36,587 nucleotides of DNA from Candidatus Parcubacteria bacterium (GCA_021731495.1 JAKFXG010000017.1:1-36587); one strand, 5' to 3'; counted from the first letter of the stretch, positions 15,265 to 23,083 are shown. Made by a program: numbers and translations. Notes: generated from the letters alone by a model not told the origin.

Positions 15265-17949
15265 ATGCCTCCTTTTAACAATTTCACCACCAAAGCGAAA
15301 GAAGCCGTGCGCCGCGCTCACGAGCTCGCGATCGAGCGCGGACAGAATCACGTCTCACCCCTCCACTTGCTCGCCGCCCTTGTGCTTCAGGAAGAATCGC
15401 TCGTCTTCTCGATGCTCGACCGGATGGAGGTCGACACCATTATGCTTGCGGACGCTGTACTTGAGCACCTGGAAACTCCCGAAAGCGCTTCAGTACTCTC
15501 GCCTACCTACCAAATCTATCTCACTCCCGATCTCGCACAGGCGCTCGAGGCGGCAGGGAAGATAGCGGCAAGAATGAATGACACATTCGTCGGCACCGAG
15601 CATCTTTTCCTCGCGGTCATCGAGCATCCGGGCCCGGCGGGCGACATCATCGCGCGCTTCTCGATAGGTCGCGACGCCGCGCTCGCCATTCTCAAAGAAC
15701 TCAAAAGCTCTAAGGATGGTCGGAACACGGAGCCGAAGCGCTTCCGCGCGCTCGCTAAGTACGCGCGCAATCTCACGAAGCTCGCCGCAGAGAGCAAACT
15801 CGATCCGGTCATCGGCCGAGATACTGAAATTAATCGGGTCATTCAGATCCTTGCGCGGCGCACGAAGAACAACCCGGTTCTTATCGGCGAAGCGGGTGTA
15901 GGGAAAACCGCCATTGCCGAGGGGCTCGCGGGGCGTTTGGCGACGGGCGACGTTCCCGAAATGCTCAAAGGCAAAGAGCTTCTCTCTCTCGACCTCGGCC
16001 TCATGATCGCCGGTACGAAATATCGCGGCGAGTTCGAAGAGCGCATGAAGAATGTAATGAAAGAAGTGGAGCGCGCGGAAGGGAAGGTCATCCTTTTTGT
16101 CGATGAACTTCATACGCTCGTGGGTGCCGGCGGTGCGGAGGGTTCTCTTGATGCGTCAAATATGCTCAAACCTGCGCTCTCACGCGGTGAGATCCGCATC
16201 ATCGGCGCGACGACGTTAAAGGAATACCAGAAATATATTGAGAAAGACGCCGCGCTCACGCGTCGTTTCCAGTCGGTATTCGTGCAGGAACCCTCGATAG
16301 AGGACTGTGTCGCCATATTGCGCGGGCTCCGCGACAAATACGAACTCTTCCACGGTGTACGTATTACCGACGGCGCCATCGTCGCGGCAGTGGAACTTTC
16401 GTCGCGGTATATCAGCGACCGCTTCTTGCCGGACAAAGCCATCGACCTCATCGACGAAGCCGCTTCCGGACTGCGCATCGCGCTTGAGAATAAACCGCCC
16501 TTACTTGAGGAGACCGATCGCAAGATCCGCCGATTGGAGATCGAGCGACAGGCACTTCAGAAGGACTTGGACGGCGAGCACAGCAAGGAGATTAAGGAAC
16601 GCATTAAGAGCATAGATGCAGAGGTCGCCGATCTGAAGGAGAAAACGAGAGAGCTTGAACTCAAATGGAAGAATGAGAAAGAAGTGCTTGGAGGTATTCG
16701 CTCCGATAAGACCGAACTCGAAGCGTTGAAGATACAGGCAGACAATGCCGAGGCTGCCGCCGATCTCGGCACCGTTGCGGAGATCCGCTACGGCAAAATC
16801 CCTCATCTGCAAAAAGATCTTGAGATGAAACTCAAGCGTTTAAAAACTCTGCAGAAATCGCGCCGCGTGCTGAATGAAGAAGTGGCCGAGCAGGACATCG
16901 CGGCGGTCGTGTCGCGCTGGACGGGTATCCCGGTCGCCAAAATGCTTGAAGAAGAAGCGGCCAAGCTCACACGCATGGAAGAGTCGCTCAAGCGCGGCAT
17001 CATTGGTCAGGACGCTGCGGTGGCAAAAGTGACGAATGCTGTGAAGCGCTCGCGCGTTGGCATCAGCGACCCGAATCGCCCCATCGGTTCATTCCTGTTC
17101 CTCGGCCCTACGGGCGTCGGTAAGACTGAACTTTCCAAAAAACTTGCGGAGTTCATGTTTAACGACCCCGAAGCGCTTGTGCGCGTGGACATGAGCGAAT
17201 TCATGGAAAAGCACTCGGTCGCCAAGCTCATAGGTGCTCCTCCTGGCTATGTCGGCTATGAAGAAGCGGGGAACCTCACCGAGCGCATCCGGCATCGCCC
17301 GTATGCGGTCGTGCTCTTCGATGAGATTGAGAAAGCGCATCCGGAAGTGTTTAATATTTTACTTCAGGTGCTTGACTCTGGACATCTCACTGATGGCAAA
17401 GGACGCAAAGTCAACTTCAAGAACACGATCATCGTGCTGACCAGTAATGTCGGCGGAGAATTTATCGATCGGCTTGCGCATATCGGTTTCGGTACGGCCG
17501 ATGCGACCGACGCCACCCGCTACGAAGAGACGAAAGGGAAGGTGATGGACGCGCTCAAGGAGCACTTCCGTCCCGAGTTCCTCAATCGCCTCGATGACAT
17601 CATTATCTTTGACGTTCTGGCGAAGGAAGCGCTCGCGCGTATCGTTGATACGCAGGTCGAAGAAGTAGTGAAGCGGCTCGCACAGAAGCGTATCGCGCTC
17701 ACGATAGCACCTGAAGTGCGTACCTGGCTCGCGGACAAGGGCTACAATCCGCAGTATGGCGCGCGTCCTTTGCGCCGTACGATACAGGACAAGATTCTCA
17801 CGCCCGTCGCTTCGCTCATGGTCGCCCAGGGCGTTATGGAGGGCGGCACGGTAAACGTATCTATAAAAAATGGCGAACCGCACTTCGATGTGAAGCGAAC
17901 GGCGCAACGCCGTTCGCGGAATCCCGCTGCAGCTTCGCCGGTAAAATAA
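15265..17949 (+). CDS. clpB: Clp/Hsp100 AAA+ chaperone, ClpB-type
   Basis: 894 residues. Clp N-domain (about 1-150), AAA-1 with Walker A GEAGVGKT (about 208-215) and Walker [16 protein letters not shown], a long coiled-coil middle domain of about 120 residues (about 410-530, including [20 protein letters not shown]), AAA-2 with Walker A GPTGVGKT (about 614-621) and Walker [17 protein letters not shown], and a ClpB/C C-terminal D2-small domain. The full-length M-domain and RYGKIP point to ClpB, the DnaK-linked disaggregase. However, IGFG at about 739-742, before HFRPEFLNR, resembles the ClpP-docking loop of ClpC. The C-terminal end after [11 protein letters not shown] is basic and includes a perfect palindrome (17895-17917). 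Confidence 0.88.
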   Translation: MPPFNNFTTKAKEAVRRAHELAIERGQNHVSPLHLLAALVLQEESLVFSMLDRMEVDTIMLADAVLEHLETPESASVLSPTYQIYLTPDLAQALEAAGKIAARMNDTFVGTEHLFLAVIEHPGPAGDIIARFSIGRDAALAILKELKSSKDGRNTEPKRFRALAKYARNLTKLAAESKLDPVIGRDTEINRVIQILARRTKNNPVLIGEAGVGKTAIAEGLAGRLATGDVPEMLKGKELLSLDLGLMIAGTKYRGEFEERMKNVMKEVERAEGKVILFVDELHTLVGAGGAEGSLDASNMLKPALSRGEIRIIGATTLKEYQKYIEKDAALTRRFQSVFVQEPSIEDCVAILRGLRDKYELFHGVRITDGAIVAAVELSSRYISDRFLPDKAIDLIDEAASGLRIALENKPPLLEETDRKIRRLEIERQALQKDLDGEHSKEIKERIKSIDAEVADLKEKTRELELKWKNEKEVLGGIRSDKTELEALKIQADNAEAAADLGTVAEIRYGKIPHLQKDLEMKLKRLKTLQKSRRVLNEEVAEQDIAAVVSRWTGIPVAKMLEEEAAKLTRMEESLKRGIIGQDAAVAKVTNAVKRSRVGISDPNRPIGSFLFLGPTGVGKTELSKKLAEFMFNDPEALVRVDMSEFMEKHSVAKLIGAPPGYVGYEEAGNLTERIRHRPYAVVLFDEIEKAHPEVFNILLQVLDSGHLTDGKGRKVNFKNTIIVLTSNVGGEFIDRLAHIGFGTADATDATRYEETKGKVMDALKEHFRPEFLNRLDDIIIFDVLAKEALARIVDTQVEEVVKRLAQKRIALTIAPEVRTWLADKGYNPQYGARPLRRTIQDKILTPVASLMVAQGVMEGGTVNVSIKNGEPHFDVKRTAQRRSRNPAAASPVK
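17895..17917 (+). repeat. intragenic inverted repeat near the clpB 3' end
   Basis: GCGAACGGCG-caa-CGCCGTTCGC, 10-bp arms, in frame in the C-terminal tail. It might also act on the transcript 3' end. Confidence 0.6.
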
Positions 17950-18123
17950 CGAGGTCCGTTTTATACGCAATTAGCTCGTAGCCTATGCGGTGCAGAGCCG
18001 GAATAGGCCGAGCGGAGCGAGTGCGCCGCCCTGAATTTATTCCGCGAAACTGCGGCTGGGATAAAAAAGAAGCGTAAGGCTCCGCCGCTTGCGGCGGAGT
18101 GAAGAATCTGCTACATTTCCCGC
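17950..18123. other. intergenic region between clpB and rpmG
   Basis: No ORF supported. It holds an inverted repeat CTCCGCCGC-tt-GCGGCGGAG (18080-18099) with no T-run, and the rpmG -10 hexamer at 18112-18117. Confidence 0.5.
18112..18117 (+). promoter_or_regulatory. -10 hexamer TACATT of rpmG
   Basis: Six bases separate it from ATG 18124. There is no SD, so a leaderless transcript is expected. Confidence 0.5.
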
Positions 18124-18279
18124 ATGTCACAAGACCGCCTTCTCCGGCTTAAATCTACGAAGTCCAAGCACGTCATCTGGACCCGTAAGAATAGAAAGAC
18201 CACCGAACGTAAGATCGAGCTTATGAAGTTCGACCCGACTCTGCGCAAGAGCGTCCTCTTTAAAGAGACGAAGAAGTAG
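18124..18279 (+). CDS. rpmG: 50S ribosomal protein L33, zinc-free form
   Basis: 51 residues, MSQDRLLRLKST..., with HVIWTRKNRKTTERKIELMK and VLFKETKK at the C-terminus. This matches L33, whose C-terminal consensus is (L)KKxxPxxxxHxxxKExK with the SxKNKRxxxxRLELKK core. The four zinc cysteines of the C+ paralogue are absent, so this is the C- type. It is a normal L33 length (49-55 aa). The start is fixed by the -10 hexamer 6 nt upstream, and a strong terminator follows. Confidence 0.88.
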   Translation: MSQDRLLRLKSTKSKHVIWTRKNRKTTERKIELMKFDPTLRKSVLFKETKK

Positions 18280-18289
18280 AAGCAGAATC

Positions 18290-18315
18290 AAAAACCGCCC
18301 GAAAGGGCGGTTTTT
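18290..18315. terminator. rho-independent terminator after rpmG
   Basis: AAAAACCGCCC-gaaa-GGGCGGTTTTT, perfect 11-bp stem with T-run. Confidence 0.93.
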
Positions 18316-18402
18316 GATTTAGCGGGCCTATGAAGCCTGGGATGGAACACGATTGAGGAGACTATCCTGAAGTGGAAGAGAGTGTTTGAGACTTTGCTCT
18401 GA

Positions 18403-18408
18403 TATAGT
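18403..18408 (+). promoter_or_regulatory. -10 hexamer TATAGT of the NUDIX gene
   Basis: Six bases before ATG 18415; no SD. Confidence 0.55.
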
Positions 18409-18414
18409 TTTGTT

Positions 18415-18846
18415 ATGAAGAAAGGTCAGGATTATACGGGAGTAACTATTGTGTATACGTGTCATGATGGAAAAGGTAATTTTCTCTTGAATAAACGAGG
18501 GCTCGCATGTCGCGATGAACAGGGGATGTGGGACCCCGGAGGTGGAGGGTTGGAGTTCGGCGACACGGTTGAAAACACTCTACGGAAAGAAATTGCTGAA
18601 GAGTATTCCACCGACGTACTCTCGTATGAATTCCTTGGTTTTCGCGATGTGCATCGCGAACATGGTGGAAAAAAGACCCACTGGATTGCATTGGACTTTA
18701 AAGTGCTTGTAGATCCGTCAAAAGTGAAAAACGGCGAACCGCATAAGTTCGATGAGGTTAAATGGTTCACGCTTGATGCACTTCCAACTCCACTACATTC
18801 TCAATATCCAAAGTTTCTTGAGTTGTATAAGGATAGACTAAACTAA
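18415..18846 (+). CDS. NUDIX hydrolase
   Basis: 143 residues. Hydrolyses a nucleoside diphosphate linked to another moiety. The NUDIX box is GGGLEFGDTVENTLRKEIAE followed by EYST, close to GX5EX7REUXEEXGU with Lys for the box Arg. N-terminal VTIVYTCHDGKGNFLLNKR and FKVLVDPSKV/FDEVKWFTLDALP support the fold. The late EVKWFTLDALP is seen in ADP-ribose or dNTP pyrophosphatase relatives, but the substrate is unknown. Its base composition looks more A+T-rich than its neighbours, and it stands alone between terminators, so recent acquisition is possible. Confidence 0.88.
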   Translation: MKKGQDYTGVTIVYTCHDGKGNFLLNKRGLACRDEQGMWDPGGGGLEFGDTVENTLRKEIAEEYSTDVLSYEFLGFRDVHREHGGKKTHWIALDFKVLVDPSKVKNGEPHKFDEVKWFTLDALPTPLHSQYPKFLELYKDRLN

Positions 18847-19055
18847 GTCGGCGAGCCCACCAGGACCGCGAGTACGCTTATCGAAGCTTACAGCTTCAGT
18901 ACACTAAGAGTTCGTCATTTTGCGGTCACAGATATTTTACTCGTCGTCACTCGCAAAATTCCGCGACCCCGCCTCGTGGATTTCCGTGCTCGGAAATCAT
19001 CACTGCGTCTCCCGCAAAAGAGAAAAACCTGGAGCAGTCCAGGTTTTTTCATTTG
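18847..19055 (-). repeat. tRNA-Trp-associated element bounded by a partial copy of the tRNA 3' end
   Basis: GCGAGCCCACC (18851-18861) repeats the tRNA-Trp 3' end GCGGGCCCACC (19055-19065) with one mismatch, in the same orientation, 204 bp downstream of it. Between them 18924-18975 (GGTCAC...CGCGACCCCGCCTC) contains the core shared with the tRNA-Cys and tRNA-Leu elements. Other repeats here: AAGCTTACAGCTT-type pairs near 18885-18897 and GATTTCCG..CGGAAATC (18979-18999). No credible ORF. Confidence 0.65.
19023..19048. terminator. terminator downstream of tRNA-Trp
   Basis: AAAAACCTGGA-gcag-TCCAGGTTTTT, perfect 11-bp stem, placed 8 nt past the tRNA 3' end on the minus strand. Confidence 0.9.
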
Positions 19056-19126
19056 CGGGCCCACCCTGACTCGAACAGGGATTACGCGGTTTGGAGCCGC
19101 GCGTTCTACCATTGAACTATAGGCCC
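19056..19126 (-). tRNA. tRNA-Trp (CCA)
   Basis: Acceptor GGGCCTA/TGGGCCC, anticodon stem CGCGG/CCGCG with loop CTCCAAA (anticodon CCA) and T-arm CCCTG-TTCGAGT-CAGGG. The 3' CCA is not encoded. Its 5' end lies 11 nt after the stop of the HTH/LAGLIDADG-like gene on the same strand. Confidence 0.93.
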
Positions 19127-19137
19127 TTTTTGTCCGA

Positions 19138-19800
19138 TTACTTTACCACACTCTCAATAAAAGCTCGTGCCGTCGCGTATATTTTCCGTGCGATTTTGAC
19201 GTCATAATACTCAATATGTACACAGCCAGGATATCCGTCTTTTATAGTTTTTGCCGTATGTGGTTTCCAATAAGGCTTGGAGAACTGCTCCATAGGTATG
19301 CCAGTCACCTCCGACCAAAACTTTTTCATGGAAAGTTCATTGTGATATTCATGAAGGTGTATTCTGACTCTCAATTTTCGCTCGTCTAAGGTAAGACCAT
19401 TACGCATAAGCTTCATAAAAGCGCGCACCAATTCCGGATCAGAATTAGAGAAGGTGAACGTTTGATCGTTTTTATCCTTTGCACCTTCACACCAATAGAG
19501 TAGGGCACAGGTCAAAAGCGCTAAATCAGGGGTTATGACTATTCTCTCTACAATCGTGACAGCTTCCTCTTTCGCAATCAACAGATTCTTTCTTGTCTTT
19601 TCCAAGTTAACCTTTTGCGAAGCACGTTGTCCTGCCGTCTGGAGGCTTGCGATACGGGCGAGAGCCTGGGGTGAGAGAGGTAGGTTACGAACCCAAAGGG
19701 ATACGGAGCTCTTTGCAACTCCGACCTGTGCGGAAATTTCGTTCATAGTTTTACCCTTATGACGCAATCGTATTGCGTATCTCTTCTCCTTCAACTTCAT
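19138..19800 (-). CDS. HTH plus LAGLIDADG-like protein next to tRNA-Trp
   Basis: 220 residues from ATG 19800. An N-terminal helix-turn-helix (about 4-45: KRYAIRLRHKGKTMNEISAQ, VGVAKSSVSLWVRNLPLS) is followed by a basic helical linker (about 60-90) and a domain with LLTCALLYWCEGAKDKN, TFTFSNSDPELVRAFMKLM, LRVRIHLHEYHN and CVHIEYYDVKIARKI. The LYWxEGxK and F.NSDP...F signatures resemble LAGLIDADG-type nucleic-acid-binding folds, but I see no clear pair of catalytic LAGLIDADG helices. The same architecture occurs at 35880-36587, also ending at a tRNA. The start is supported by TATAAT 6 nt upstream. Endonuclease or transcription-factor roles are both possible. Confidence 0.65.
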   Translation of the reverse strand: MKLKEKRYAIRLRHKGKTMNEISAQVGVAKSSVSLWVRNLPLSPQALARIASLQTAGQRASQKVNLEKTRKNLLIAKEEAVTIVERIVITPDLALLTCALLYWCEGAKDKNDQTFTFSNSDPELVRAFMKLMRNGLTLDERKLRVRIHLHEYHNELSMKKFWSEVTGIPMEQFSKPYWKPHTAKTIKDGYPGCVHIEYYDVKIARKIYATARAFIESVVK

Positions 19801-19806
19801 GAACCC

Positions 19807-19812
19807 ATTATA
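19807..19812 (-). promoter_or_regulatory. -10 hexamer TATAAT of the HTH/LAGLIDADG-like gene
   Basis: Perfect consensus on the minus strand, 6 nt before ATG 19800. It rules out the longer in-frame start upstream. Confidence 0.65.
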
Positions 19813-19877
19813 ACTCGCATGAGACGGTTTCTTTGATTTTGTAGGGGAAAAGCCGCACGCCAGTAGCTGGTGCGCGG

Positions 19878-19883
19878 TATGAT
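19878..19883 (+). promoter_or_regulatory. -10 hexamer TATGAT of the VirB2-like/lysozyme-like gene
   Basis: Six bases before ATG 19890; no SD. Confidence 0.5.
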
Positions 19884-19889
19884 GAAAGC

Positions 19890-20855
19890 ATGCGTTCTCG
19901 CGCCTCTCTTTACGCGCTCTTGCTTGTAGCGGGTTCTCTCGCCCTGCCTCTTGCCGCGCATGCGGCAATTCCGTTTTTTGGGCCGATTATTCCGCAGGTA
20001 GCCAACCAAGCGGTATGTCCCGCAGGTTTCGGCATGCTCATGATTGTTATCAATAACATCATCAGCTTCCTCATCACGATAGCGATTGTTTTCGTTGCGC
20101 CGCTTATGATTGCCTACGCTGGCTTTCTCTACGTCGTGAATCCGGTGGATCCGAGTGGTATAAGCAAGGCAAAGGGAATTTTGTGGAACACCATCGTCGG
20201 CATCGTCGTCGCGCTCGCCGGCTGGATGATCGTCGATGCGGTCATGGCGGTGCTCTATAACCCAAACGCGCGTAGTGGCACTACAGTGTTAACCACATGG
20301 TCAAATCTCATCACCACCGGCGGTGCCCCCATCTGTCTTCCTCAAGCGGGTGCATTACCCGGTGACAGCCTGAAACAAAGTGCCCCCGGCGTGAGAGCGG
20401 GCGGAGCCCTGAGCCCCAAAGCTACCGCGCAGTGTGCAAGTCCTGCCTGTAGCCCTGAGGCTTTGCAAGCCGCAGGCTTTAATCAAACACAAGCGAATGT
20501 AATGTCTTGTATTGCCGTGACCGAAAATAGCGGCAATGCGACCGGGTGTAACGGGAACGCATGTGGGACATTCCAGATCATGCTGACGGCGAATCCACTC
20601 GTTGGTTCGGCATGTGCACAATACAACAACGGCAACCCCACTCTCAATTGTCCGGCTCTCTGCAAGGCGGCGCGGGGCGGTGCAGTGAAGAATGAACCAT
20701 CATGCCAACCTTGCGTGCAGGCTGCACAAGATCCACAGTGCAACGCACAGGCGGCACAGAATATGGTCGCGCAGTCTGGTTATAAGGATTGGACCCCTCC
20801 TCGTTCTGATAATCAGAAGGCAGCCGCCTGCGTACAGCAGTACGCCAATGGCTAA
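19890..20855 (+). CDS. VirB2-like membrane domain fused to a lysozyme/transglycosylase-like domain
   Basis: 321 residues. The signal peptide (1-25) ends in LAAHAA. Two long hydrophobic helices (about 48-75 and 98-127) are separated by NPVDPSGISKAKGILWNTIV, the VirB2/TrbC pilin layout. A linker follows, then a cysteine-rich C-terminal domain (about 190-321): FNQTQANVMSCIAVTENSGN, ACGTFQIMLTANP, LNCPALCKAARGG and AAQNMVAQSGYKDWTP. The E..SG..........G.FQI pattern is that of the goose-lysozyme/soluble-transglycosylase fold, with the Glu in AVTENSGN as candidate catalyst. A fusion of pilin-like and wall-cutting modules suits assembly of an envelope-spanning machine. The 12-cysteine domain suggests disulfides. 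Confidence 0.7.
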   Translation: MRSRASLYALLLVAGSLALPLAAHAAIPFFGPIIPQVANQAVCPAGFGMLMIVINNIISFLITIAIVFVAPLMIAYAGFLYVVNPVDPSGISKAKGILWNTIVGIVVALAGWMIVDAVMAVLYNPNARSGTTVLTTWSNLITTGGAPICLPQAGALPGDSLKQSAPGVRAGGALSPKATAQCASPACSPEALQAAGFNQTQANVMSCIAVTENSGNATGCNGNACGTFQIMLTANPLVGSACAQYNNGNPTLNCPALCKAARGGAVKNEPSCQPCVQAAQDPQCNAQAAQNMVAQSGYKDWTPPRSDNQKAAACVQQYANG

Positions 20856-20866
20856 TAAAAATTTGT

Positions 20867-21436
20867 ATGAATAGAATTTGGATAGTAAGTATAGGAGCAG
20901 CAGTGGTCATCGGGCTGATCATATTCGCGTCGTGGTTTGCCAGTTCCAATGGTCAAGCGCCAACCCCCTCAGGTAATCAGCCTGCCAGTTTACCAATCGC
21001 CGGCTCCATCACACAAGTGACGCCATCCTCCGGATCGTCAGGCATGTCGGTCGCCTCCGCCAATGGCGGGACCATCCAGACAAAAGACTTTATGGAAGAC
21101 CCCGCTACCGTAAAGGACCCAATCAATCCCGGCTACTATTATCTCGGGTACCATGTCTATGAAGGGGTTTCGGATCCGACCGCGACCGAGAATCCGCCGT
21201 ATATCATTACCTATATAAATGCGACCCAGTACTTCAATATCGCATTACTCCAAGAGCCGATAGGGAGTGTGCGAGAAGAGATGCAACAGTACCTTACGGT
21301 ACACCTCGGCATATCGGAGGACGAGATGTGTGGGCTTAAATATATGGTTAGTGTGCCGAATCGCGTAAACTCGCAATTTTCGGGAAGAAATCTCGGATTC
21401 AGTTTCTGTCCGGGAGCTACGCCACTTCCGAAATAG
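20867..21436 (+). CDS. membrane-anchored hypothetical protein, partner of the fusion gene
   Basis: 189 residues. One N-terminal helix (about 4-25) leads into a Gly/Ser/Pro-rich linker and a small exposed domain with NPGYYYLGYHVYEG, PPYIITYINATQYFNIALL, GSVREEMQQYLTVHLGISE, EMCGLKYMVSVP and a second cysteine near the C-terminus (FSFCPG), possibly a disulfide. It starts 11 nt after the fusion gene, so it is probably co-transcribed. The stop overlaps the convergent miaA end by 20 nt. I do not recognise the family. Confidence 0.6.
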   Translation: MNRIWIVSIGAAVVIGLIIFASWFASSNGQAPTPSGNQPASLPIAGSITQVTPSSGSSGMSVASANGGTIQTKDFMEDPATVKDPINPGYYYLGYHVYEGVSDPTATENPPYIITYINATQYFNIALLQEPIGSVREEMQQYLTVHLGISEDEMCGLKYMVSVPNRVNSQFSGRNLGFSFCPGATPLPK

Positions 21437-22379
21437 TGTTTCCCTCGCGTAGTTTGCGCAGCCACGCTTTCTGACGCCTGGCATACTGCCAGAGTTTTGC
21501 CGAGAGGGCAGGGAGGAGCGACGCTTCGTCCCGCTCTCCGCGCAGGAATTCACCGACAATTTTGTATTCGAGCCCAAGCTCATTCAATCTTTTATTCGCC
21601 CTAAACGCGTCCTCAGTCTGGGACGCGTCGGGTGACCCGCCTTTGGCGGGTTTAGCCAACTCTTCGCGAATACGACGTACCTCGTCAACAAGTCCACGTT
21701 CAAGTGCGCTTGCGAGGCGCGCATCGATTCTTGCGCGCAATTCTTCTCGGGGCGGATCAATAACTATCCATTCAGTTAGGTATCCACAACTTGTCTCTAT
21801 AGAGACAAGTTGTGGATACCTTGGCGGGACGACGCCAAGTGATTCAATGATTTCCAAGGCGCGAATGAGCCGGCGGCGATTGTGGGGGTCAAGCTCGGCG
21901 GCGCGGCGCGCATCCATCCTCCGCACGCGTGCGTACAGCTCTTCGGTCGGAAGCTTTTCAAGTTCCTCGCGAAGCACGGGATTCGCATCCACTCCTGTCG
22001 GAAGACCTGTGAGAAGGGCGTTAAAATAAAAATGCGTTCCCCCGACAAGTATCGGAAGTTTCCCCCGTGAAGAGATGTTGTCAATCAGTCGTGTTGCGTC
22101 AGCGACAAAATCTCCGGCAGAGTAGTTTTCTTTCGGGTCGCGAACATCGATAAGATGGTGCGGTATGCCCCGCCTATCGGCGATGCTGATCTTCTCAGTA
22201 CCGATATCGAGCCCGCGATACACTTGGCGCGAATCGACCGAGATAATCTCGCCGTTTCGCTTAAGCGCTTCTTCGACCGCCCGGGAGGATTTGCCCGAAG
22301 CGGTAGGCCCCGCGATAAGGAGGACCCGCACACCAGATGACTGATGCGGGGCTTCGCTTCGCTGCGTTTGTGTTGCCAT
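21417..22379 (-). CDS. miaA: tRNA dimethylallyltransferase
   Basis: 320 residues from ATG 22379. Prenylates A37 of tRNAs that read codons starting with U, which include tRNA-Leu(UAA), Leu(CAA), Trp and Cys encoded here. P-loop LIAGPTASGKSS is at about 20-31, then ISVDSRQVYRGLDIGTEKIS, HHLIDVRDPKENYSAGDF and PILVGGTHFYFNALL, all family motifs. Two in-frame insertions are odd: RYPQLVSIETSCGY, encoded by a perfect 42-bp palindrome (21779-21820) just before EWIVIDPPREEL, and KPAKGGSPDASQTED, encoded by a family B element (21605-21657). Both sit in the insertion/C-terminal region rather than the catalytic core. Confidence 0.93.
   Translation of the reverse strand: MATQTQRSEAPHQSSGVRVLLIAGPTASGKSSRAVEEALKRNGEIISVDSRQVYRGLDIGTEKISIADRRGIPHHLIDVRDPKENYSAGDFVADATRLIDNISSRGKLPILVGGTHFYFNALLTGLPTGVDANPVLREELEKLPTEELYARVRRMDARRAAELDPHNRRRLIRALEIIESLGVVPPRYPQLVSIETSCGYLTEWIVIDPPREELRARIDARLASALERGLVDEVRRIREELAKPAKGGSPDASQTEDAFRANKRLNELGLEYKIVGEFLRGERDEASLLPALSAKLWQYARRQKAWLRKLREGNTISEVA
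21605..21657 (-). repeat. in-frame double-hairpin element (family B) in miaA
   Basis: Plus strand: ACGCGTCC-tcagtctg-GGACGCGT (21605-21628), then ACCCGCC-ttt-GGCGGGT (21635-21651). On the minus strand GGCTAAA..CCGCC..ACCCGACGC corresponds to the gyrA element at 1699-1744. Both are read in the same frame, giving (A)KxxKxGSPDA. Confidence 0.7.
21779..21820. repeat. perfect 42-bp palindrome inside miaA
   Basis: GGTATCCACAACTTGTCTCTA followed immediately by its exact reverse complement. Exactly 14 codons, translated as RYPQLVSIETSCGY. No other copy was found in the window. Each arm contains GTATCCACA, one base off a DnaA box; I do not read this as an origin. Confidence 0.95.
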
Positions 22380-22421
22380 TGTCCGCGATGGTATCATGGC
22401 GGAAGCATAATCAAAAAATAT

Positions 22422-23081
22422 ATGAAAGATACCAAAAGCAACTATTGCGAAAATTGCGGCGAATTCCATGACGCGGTGCGCGATTACACCTCGCAGGTGA
22501 AAGTGGGCGAGACGGTGCCTGATTTTGAATTCGAGGTTTTCCACCAGGACGCAATCTCGACTATGAGCCTTTCGAAGCTGCGCGGGAAATGGGCGGTTCT
22601 AGTGTTCTACCCTGCGGACTTTACATTTATCTGTCCGACGGAGCTTGAGGAGCTCGCGGCACTGTATCCTAAATTCCAAGCGCTCAATGCCGAGATCGTT
22701 TCAGTCTCCTCGGATACAGTCTTTACGCACAAGGCGTGGCACGACACATCAGAAGGCATCAAGCAAATTAAATATCCGATGGCGGCCGACCCTTCCGGCA
22801 AACTTTCCTACGCCTTTGGGGTCCTTATCGAAGGCGGCGAGGCGGTACTCACTCCGGACGAGGGTCTCGCGCTCCGAGGTACATTCATCATCGATCCCGC
22901 CGGCATACTCCGCTCGATGGAGATCAATGATAATTCTATAGGCCGCAAAGGCGCAGAGACGCTGCGCAAACTCCAGGCGGCCCAGTATGTTGAGACGCAT
23001 AAGGGTCAAGTTTGTCCCGCATCCTGGGAGCCGGGAGAGGACACGCTTGAACCGGGGTTGGATTTGGTAGGGAAGTTGTAA
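22422..23081 (+). CDS. 2-Cys peroxiredoxin (AhpC/Prx1 type)
   Basis: 219 residues. Reduces hydroperoxides. The peroxidatic Cys is in FYPADFTFICPTE (C71) and the resolving Cys in VCPASWEPGED (C198). VSVSSDTVFTHKAWH, YPMAADPSGKLSYAFGV and RGTFIIDPAGILRSMEIND confirm the typical 2-Cys subfamily. The N-terminal extension YCENCGEFHD adds a CxxC pair that is not part of the canonical fold. No AhpF or thioredoxin reductase is next to it. It starts at ATG 22422, with CATAAT 10 nt upstream, divergent from miaA. A strong terminator follows. Confidence 0.93.
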   Translation: MKDTKSNYCENCGEFHDAVRDYTSQVKVGETVPDFEFEVFHQDAISTMSLSKLRGKWAVLVFYPADFTFICPTELEELAALYPKFQALNAEIVSVSSDTVFTHKAWHDTSEGIKQIKYPMAADPSGKLSYAFGVLIEGGEAVLTPDEGLALRGTFIIDPAGILRSMEINDNSIGRKGAETLRKLQAAQYVETHKGQVCPASWEPGEDTLEPGLDLVGKL

Positions 23082-23083
23082 AG

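Noticed and set aside
15490-16113. 207-codon minus-strand frame opposite clpB
   Set aside because: Mirror of the ClpB coding frame, with no recognisable motif or promoter.
21779-21820. Replication origin or DnaA-box cluster in the miaA palindrome
   Set aside because: GTATCCACA appears once per arm only because of the palindrome; there is no dnaA gene, AT-rich unwinding region or further boxes.
22380-22544. N-terminal extension of miaA
   Set aside because: It would overlap the divergent peroxiredoxin gene and promoter region; the P-loop is at the normal distance from ATG 22379.
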